Assembly: GCF_003369915.1 (NCBI RefSeq)
Contig: NC_046674.1
Coordinates: 13,454,001-13,518,000 of the forward strand
Reading direction: 5' to 3'
Source of the DNA: Drosophila miranda
Lineage: Eukaryota > Arthropoda > Insecta > Diptera > Drosophilidae
DNA length: 64,000 nucleotides
Part shown: piece after piece, positions 59,601-64,000 of the stretch
Layout of the letters: each line of letters opens with the position of its first letter
Numbering within the stretch: position 1 is the stretch's first letter
Program-made: the position numbers and the translations under genes
The notes under the pieces: model-generated
Told to the model about the DNA's origin: nothing
The model's input: only the letters and a program-made list of their open reading frames with translations
Databases searched by the model: none

Positions 59601-62600
59601 GACTTAAACGAAGCAGAAGCCTCGGACAATAGGTCCAATGCTAGCCCGATGCAGTTTGAAACACTTCCTGCAACGGACGTGGTTGAAGCATGCAAAGAAG
59701 ATGCCCCAAAATGTGAAGCTGCACCGGAAATGTATACGAAACAAGACATGAATGTGCCACCAGATCCCCAGATACAATCGGATGCCATTACCCCTGCAAA
59801 TGAAGGCTCATCGGAGACACCAATCATCGAAGAAAGTCCAGAAATAACTGCATTTGCAGAAGGAAGTAAAAGCGAAAAGGAACAAGATTCCAGTGAATCA
59901 AAAACCAACCAGATGGAACCAGACCTCCAGGAGACTGCAACAATAGAGGATGAACCACCGTCGGTGGAGGCGACAGGCAAGGTTAAGCCACGAGGCAGAC
60001 CAAAAAACTCAACCACTTCATCACCAGCCATGGCTACGACTAAGGCTAATTGTACAGAAAGGCCCGAGAACAGTACCTCAGATGTAACCAATGAAGCAGC
60101 CACATCGTCCAGTGCCAAAAGAAAGCGCGCATCTAGAAGTCATTCCCCCCAGTCAGTCGAGCCCAATGATGCGGCAGAGCCCCCACAGTCGGTGGCAGAT
60201 GGCACGCCATCAGTGAGCTCCAATCGGAAGCGACAATCGAGGCTCAGTTCCCCCACAGCAACGCCCAAAGTGCCGGCCAAGCGAGGCAGGAAAAGTCTAG
60301 CTGCTGTGGCTGAAGCAGCTCGAACAACGACGCCAACGTCTGAAACTCGAGGTAAATTGCAGGAGGAGGAGAAGGCCGTAGAGGCAACGCCAGCGAGGAA
60401 AAGAGGTCGACCCAAGCAAGCCACGAAATTGGATTCCGAGGAGCAGGATGTGGCAAGCAATGGGGAGGCCGCACCAAACACAAAAGATGCCTTCCCAATG
60501 CGCCTGCTGCTCATCCGCAAGCGGGAACAGCTGGAAACCAACGAAGAACTCCATCAGGAGGGCCAAGGAAAGGGAGCCATCCAGTGTGGCCTGTGCCTGT
60601 TCCGCACCACCAAAGACCATTGGTCCACACATCTGAGGCAGCACTACGGTGTGGGTTGGGTCCTCACTGGAGAAGAGCCGCAGCAGCGGGTAAGGATAAA
60701 TGACGATATATTCCTATTGTGGCTAAGTTTTTATTCCACTTTTTGTAGACTCTTTCGCGACAAGATGTTCTGAAAATGATGAAAGGCCACCTCAAAGATG
60801 GCCTCTCCACGTACTTAGTCTGTCGCCTCTGTGATCGCCAGTTGGGCTCTGGCCTGGGCATGTTGACGCACCTGGAAGCCTGCGGGGACAACAATCGGCC
60901 GCAGTGCCAGTACTGTAAGCGCAGCTACTCGAAGCTCTATCTCCGCAGCCATGAGCCATCCTGTCGACAACGTCCCAATGCCCAGCAGCGGCAGGAGAAC
61001 GAGGATAGACCAGAGGCAGAGGCCGACACAACAGCTGCCGTAGCAAGCGAAAGCAAGCCGAAATCCGATAGTCCATCGCCCTTCTGTAATGCAGATTGGA
61101 TAAAGCGTCTGATGCTCATCCGCAAGCGGGAACAGCTGGACTCCAACGAAGAGCTCCATGAAAAGGGCGAAGAGAAGGGACCCCTCCAGTGTGGCCTGTG
61201 CCTGGCACACACCACCAAGGACCAGTGGCACACGCATCTGAGGAAGCACTACGGCGTGGGCTGGCAAACAGGAAAAGAGCCACAGACCCTCACCCGCCAA
61301 AGTGTGCTCGGGATGATGATTGCTTTCCTCAAGCAAGGCCATGCGAAGCATTTGGAGTGTCGCATGTGCGGCCGCCAGTTGGGCTCCGGCCTGGGCATGT
61401 TGATGCATCTGGAGACGTGTGGCAGCAACGATCGGCTGGAGTGCCAGCACTGCAAGCGCAGCTACACGCGGCTCTATCATCCCGCGCATGAAAAAACCTG
61501 TCGGAAGCGTCCTGGCATCCAGCAGAAGGACGAGCCAGCAGCCGCAGCCGCAGCAGAAGCCACTGGCCCGGTATACACGAATGCTGGCTATGCCAAGCGC
61601 AAGTCCACCATCAGGTAAGAAGTGAAAAATTCACTTCCTTTTACTCTTTCATTCATCTCTTTATTGGGTATTTTCCAGAGCCGAAAAAAAGTTGAAGAAA
61701 ATTGAGGCGGAACTGAAAACCCAAGAAAGGAATGACAATCCGAAAGGCGATTTTGAAGGCGATTCATCCGACTACGACATGAACAAAGACAAAGAGTCCT
61801 CGGAGGAATACGATACGGAAGCGGTCGATTCCAATGAGGATGCTGCACAGACAGAGGACGATGTCAGCGCCAGTAATACGCGCAAATCGAAGCTGATTAA
61901 ACGCACCAAGCGAACGAAGACGGACGGTGGGAAAAGCATGCGGAGTAACAAGCTAACGGGAGGAACTAATTGTCAGCCATGTAAGCATTAAATATATTAA
62001 ATGATGCATTAAATATATTGTATTTTATCCATGATCCATGCCCAGTATTCTCCCGCTATGCCAAGCTGAAGGAAAAGGTGGAACAAAAGTGGAATCAATT
62101 GTGAGTAGTCTTCCCAATTTATTTAGTTGCATATAAATGATATTTGATCTTTCCTCAAAGCACCGATAAAAACTATGCTGCAGAGGCCTTGTATCCACAG
62201 CTGACACCAGGCTATGTTAAACTCTCGCCGGAAGAGGCCAGCGAACTATTGCCTGCCAAGGATAACCGATCCATGCGCTATGCATACGGCAATGCTGCAA
62301 CTGCAGACGATTGGCGTCAGATGGAACCGCTAGAGAGCTTCCAGACAGCCGGTAAGTGTGTGAGACTCTTGTGAGAAAGGAACATTCAATTGATGAAAGA
62401 TCTCCTTGGACAGATGAGCATATTGGCTATTTGGGGGCACCCGTCAAACAACTTGCCTGGGCACCCCTGCCGCCGACGGTCGTCGAACAGTATTTGCTGT
62501 GCTCCTTCCGCAAAGAGATGCTGGAGCATGCGAAGCACAAGCCGGAGGCGCCGGAGGCGGACCTGTTAATGCTGCTCAAGTGTCAGCTGTCGGAAAGCGA

Positions 62601-63985
62601 GGAGCGGCGAGGCGTGTGGCCCCTGGAAACACGCCTGCACTATGCGATACGTGTGCCCAGTGGGCCCGTTCATAGCTTTGCATTTATGCCCAGCGGCGGG
62701 TATGATAAGTCGGCCAATCGTTTGGGTCTGCTGGCGGTGGCTAGTACTCAGAGTGATGTGAACATCTATGCCCTGCCCCTGAACCTGGAAGATGAGGCAA
62801 AGAGGCATGTTGTTATTGAATTGCAGCCATCGCTGACCCTCACCTTGGATGTGAATAATCCTGTTACGGATCTGTGCACTAAAATCTGTTGGTCTGAGGT
62901 GAGTTTTTGGCTCCAATCAGAAGCCGATCAGATCTATTGACCTGATGATATTTATATGTGTGATTTTCAGGCCTCTGGTCACAATTTCTTGGCGACTGGC
63001 TATTTCAGTGGCAACGTTGCCTTCTGGGACATTTCTGATGAGGAGGGCATCAATTGCTTCAAACGGAACGGTCGCATACATTTTGTGCCTTTGCACTATT
63101 TCTACTTTGGCGAACACAATATACAAAGTATGTTCCTACTCCTGTGGATTTATTTAAAAGATTTATTGATTTTAAAACCCCCGTTTCCGCCCTTTCAGCT
63201 GTGGAGCTTCACTACGATACAAATGGACCACGTTGGCTGGCCATTGGCACTTCAACGCGTAAATTATGGATCTATGATATCATCAACTGGACGCAGTCGC
63301 TGCCACTGAACGAAGACTCCATCGCCAATCTGTATCTGGCCAACGTTAGCTGGCCACCCATCTGGGAAACGCTGGTCGTTGGCTGCAGTGATGTCCAGCG
63401 ACGCTGTAAGGCTGCTGCTTATTTGTTTCTCTCTTTCGTTCGTTCTTTAAGCTTCTATTTCTTGCAGTCTACTCCCGCTTGATAACGCTCAGTCCAACGG
63501 GCATCTTGTTTAACAATAAAACCGTCGACTACACGGTTAGCTCTGCGCGAGCCATGCACTTCAATGTGCGTGAGAATGTACTAGTGGTGGGCACCGACAA
63601 CGGCGATTTGGTGTTTCTCAATACCCGAGAGCTCAACGCGGAGCCCATACTGCTGAAGATGACGAGCAAATGTCGTGCCGTGTCCAGCAGCAATTTGTGC
63701 AACCTGAACACGGAATCGACCCCTGCTCCGGATAAACCAATAACTACCGAAGACTTTCTACAGGATTTTGGCTTGAACGTCAAGCCGTTGGCTGGGGTGG
63801 GCAAATCGCAGAAGAATGCCTACATCGATCCGAAGCGACTGCCCAAACCCTACGAGCTTTTGGCCATGACGCGTTTGAACACGGTTCGCTGCAATTGGAA
63901 CAGCCCCGCACGCAGTTGGGTCGCCGTTGGGGCCGAGCACGGTCTGCTGCGGATCGTCCATTTCAATCGGGATAAGTTCTTTTAG
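53657..63985 (+). CDS. TFIIIC subunit GTF3C2/TFIIIC110-like WD protein with AT-hooks and zinc fingers
   Basis: Ten exons: 53657-54032, 56713-60689, 60749-61614, 61679-61980, 62046-62100, 62161-62351, 62414-62898, 62971-63127, 63199-63405 and 63468-63985. They sum to 7134 bases, giving 2377 residues. The C-terminal ~450 residues resemble the WD region of human GTF3C2: RLGLLAVASTQSDVNIYALP, HNFLATGYFSGNVAFWDI and, at the end, SWVAVGAEHGLLRIVHFNRD. GTF3C2 is a TFIIIC subunit that recognises RNA polymerase III (tRNA) promoters. Upstream lie three AT-hook-like motifs (PRGRPKNS ~1216, AKRGRKS ~1315, KRGRPKQ ~1356), a 15-residue repeat array (~566-685) and two near-identical zinc-finger modules (~1387-1523 and ~1570-1702). 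Start ATG 53657 (MNDPGLGPPPKM); ATG-less extension upstream was rejected. Intron 1 (2.7 kb) is full of repeats. Confidence 0.82.
54801..54926 (+). repeat. tRNA-like repeat copy 1 (SINE-like)
   Basis: TTTCGATGGTCTAGACGGTA resembles a tRNA D-arm/A box (TGGTCTAGACGG at 54821-54832). 54904-54920 forms a perfect T-arm: stem CTGGG/CCCAG with loop TTCAAGA, i.e. B box GGTTCAAGACC. The ~75-base A-to-B spacing would fit a long variable arm or drift. No clean acceptor stem pairs, so this is not called a functional tRNA. Confidence 0.5.
55039..55090. repeat. 52-bp palindrome with P-element-like ends
   Basis: CATGATGAAATTAT (55039-55052) is inverted at 55077-55090. CATGATGAAAT matches, from memory, the first 11 bases of the canonical P element terminus. 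Flanks GTCTGTTG and GTCTAGTG agree at 6 of 8 positions, a possible decayed target duplication. Confidence 0.5.
55085..55135 (+). repeat. tRNA-like repeat copy 3 (partial)
   Basis: ATGGTCTAGTG...AAGAGTGCG parallels the A-box side of copy 1, and ACGTTCGAGCCCGC (55119-55132) is B-box-like. Its 5' side is cut by the palindrome at 55039-55090. Confidence 0.4.
55259..55398 (+). repeat. tRNA-like repeat copy 2 (SINE-like)
   Basis: Shares TAGATTCTTTCGATGG with copy 1 at its left end, and GGTTCAA.ACCCAGCATGG at its right end (55378-55396). TGGCATAACCTG is the A-box-like part. The middle is diverged. Confidence 0.5.
55501..56645 (+). mobile_element. DINE-1/INE-1-like Helentron-type element
   Basis: Begins TTATACCCGATACT; 13 bases TATACCCGATACT (55502-55514) recur inverted as AGTATCGGGTATA (56582-56594), the subterminal inverted repeat. 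A (GTCY)n microsatellite (GTCTGTCCGTCC..., 55646-55717) and the CCCCATAAAGTATATATATT and CTTGATCAGCATCAATAGCC phrases are hallmarks of DINE-1 elements (from memory). About three diverged ~150-200-base tandem units follow (TTCGCC...ACTTCCGCC...GACGAAAATCTG near 55820, 56150 and 56295). The 3' end has a perfect hairpin GAGTTGC/GCAACTC (56601-56624). It is non-coding, so non-autonomous. Confidence 0.85.
58035..58390 (+). repeat. 45-bp coding tandem repeat (15-residue unit)
   Basis: About 7.5 units of KDVAGMAEKTASQLA and variants (KDVAGMAEKTAREMS, KDEAGMMEKTARELS). Charge and hydrophobic spacing would give amphipathic helices, resembling LEA-type repeats in style. Units 4 and 5 are identical at the protein level, so expansion is recent. 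Confidence 0.92.
60496..61506 (+). repeat. tandem duplication of a three-finger zinc module
   Basis: Module 1 (60496-60970, interrupted by the 59-base intron 60690-60748) and module 2 (61106-61506, no intron) are closely similar. Each has LIRKREQL..NEELH, then CGLC...THLR.HYGVGW (C2H2), C..C..QLGSGLGML.HLE.C (C2HC) and C..CKRSY..LY...HE..C (C2HC). Confidence 0.93.
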
Positions 63986-64000
63986 CGGCACATCCTATAA

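Noticed and set aside
1..64000. CRISPR arrays, rRNA, operons, canonical tRNA genes
   Set aside because: Direct-repeat arrays here are coding or microsatellite repeats; no cloverleaf with a paired acceptor stem was found by eye; gene structure is eukaryotic.

Overview
The window is nuclear DNA of a fruit fly (Drosophila). It has multi-exon genes with short GT-AG introns, recognisable fly orthologues (Atg1, Sap130, Sf3a2), a DINE-1-type element, a Jockey-like LINE relic and a P-element-type short element. From memory, the conserved genes lie together near 69E on chromosome 3L (Muller element D) in D. melanogaster. The repeats would fit an obscura-group species, but that is inference. All exon models below were built by hand from splice sites and reading frame; for each multi-exon model the summed coding length is an exact multiple of three.

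Left part (about 2.7-25.6 kb): five fast-evolving, low-complexity genes rich in Gln, Cys, Pro or Lys. They lie at 2727-5682 (+), 7596-9443 (+), 9524-13668 (-), 18994-21295 (-) and 23295-25555 (+). I cannot name any of them; a male germline role is only a guess from composition. Between 13.1 and 21.3 kb lies an old tandem segmental duplication: the first exon and upstream flank of the third gene, and a broken copy of the fourth gene with its 3' flank, occur twice. It has been shuffled with a dead LINE, an inserted foreign exon-like fragment and a frameshifted basic-protein gene. At 22351-22808 is a 458-bp internally deleted P-type element with 32-bp perfect terminal repeats and an 8-bp target duplication.

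Middle (27.3-44 kb): Atg1 (autophagy kinase, ULK1 homologue) on the minus strand in 12 exons. Its largest intron contains a complete plus-strand gene (33060-36733) for a single-pass leucine-rich-repeat membrane protein. Between Atg1 and Sap130 is a 2.7-kb divergent promoter region with Motif-1, DRE and many Motif-6-like sites.

Right part (46.7-64 kb): Sap130 (Sin3 corepressor subunit, +), Sf3a2 (U2 snRNP splicing factor, -), and a 10-exon, 2377-residue gene (+) whose C-terminal WD region matches the TFIIIC subunit GTF3C2/TFIIIC110. It also carries AT-hooks, a 15-residue repeat array and a tandemly duplicated zinc-finger module. Its first intron is packed with repeats: three tRNA-like copies, a 52-bp palindrome with P-like ends, and a DINE-1-like element.
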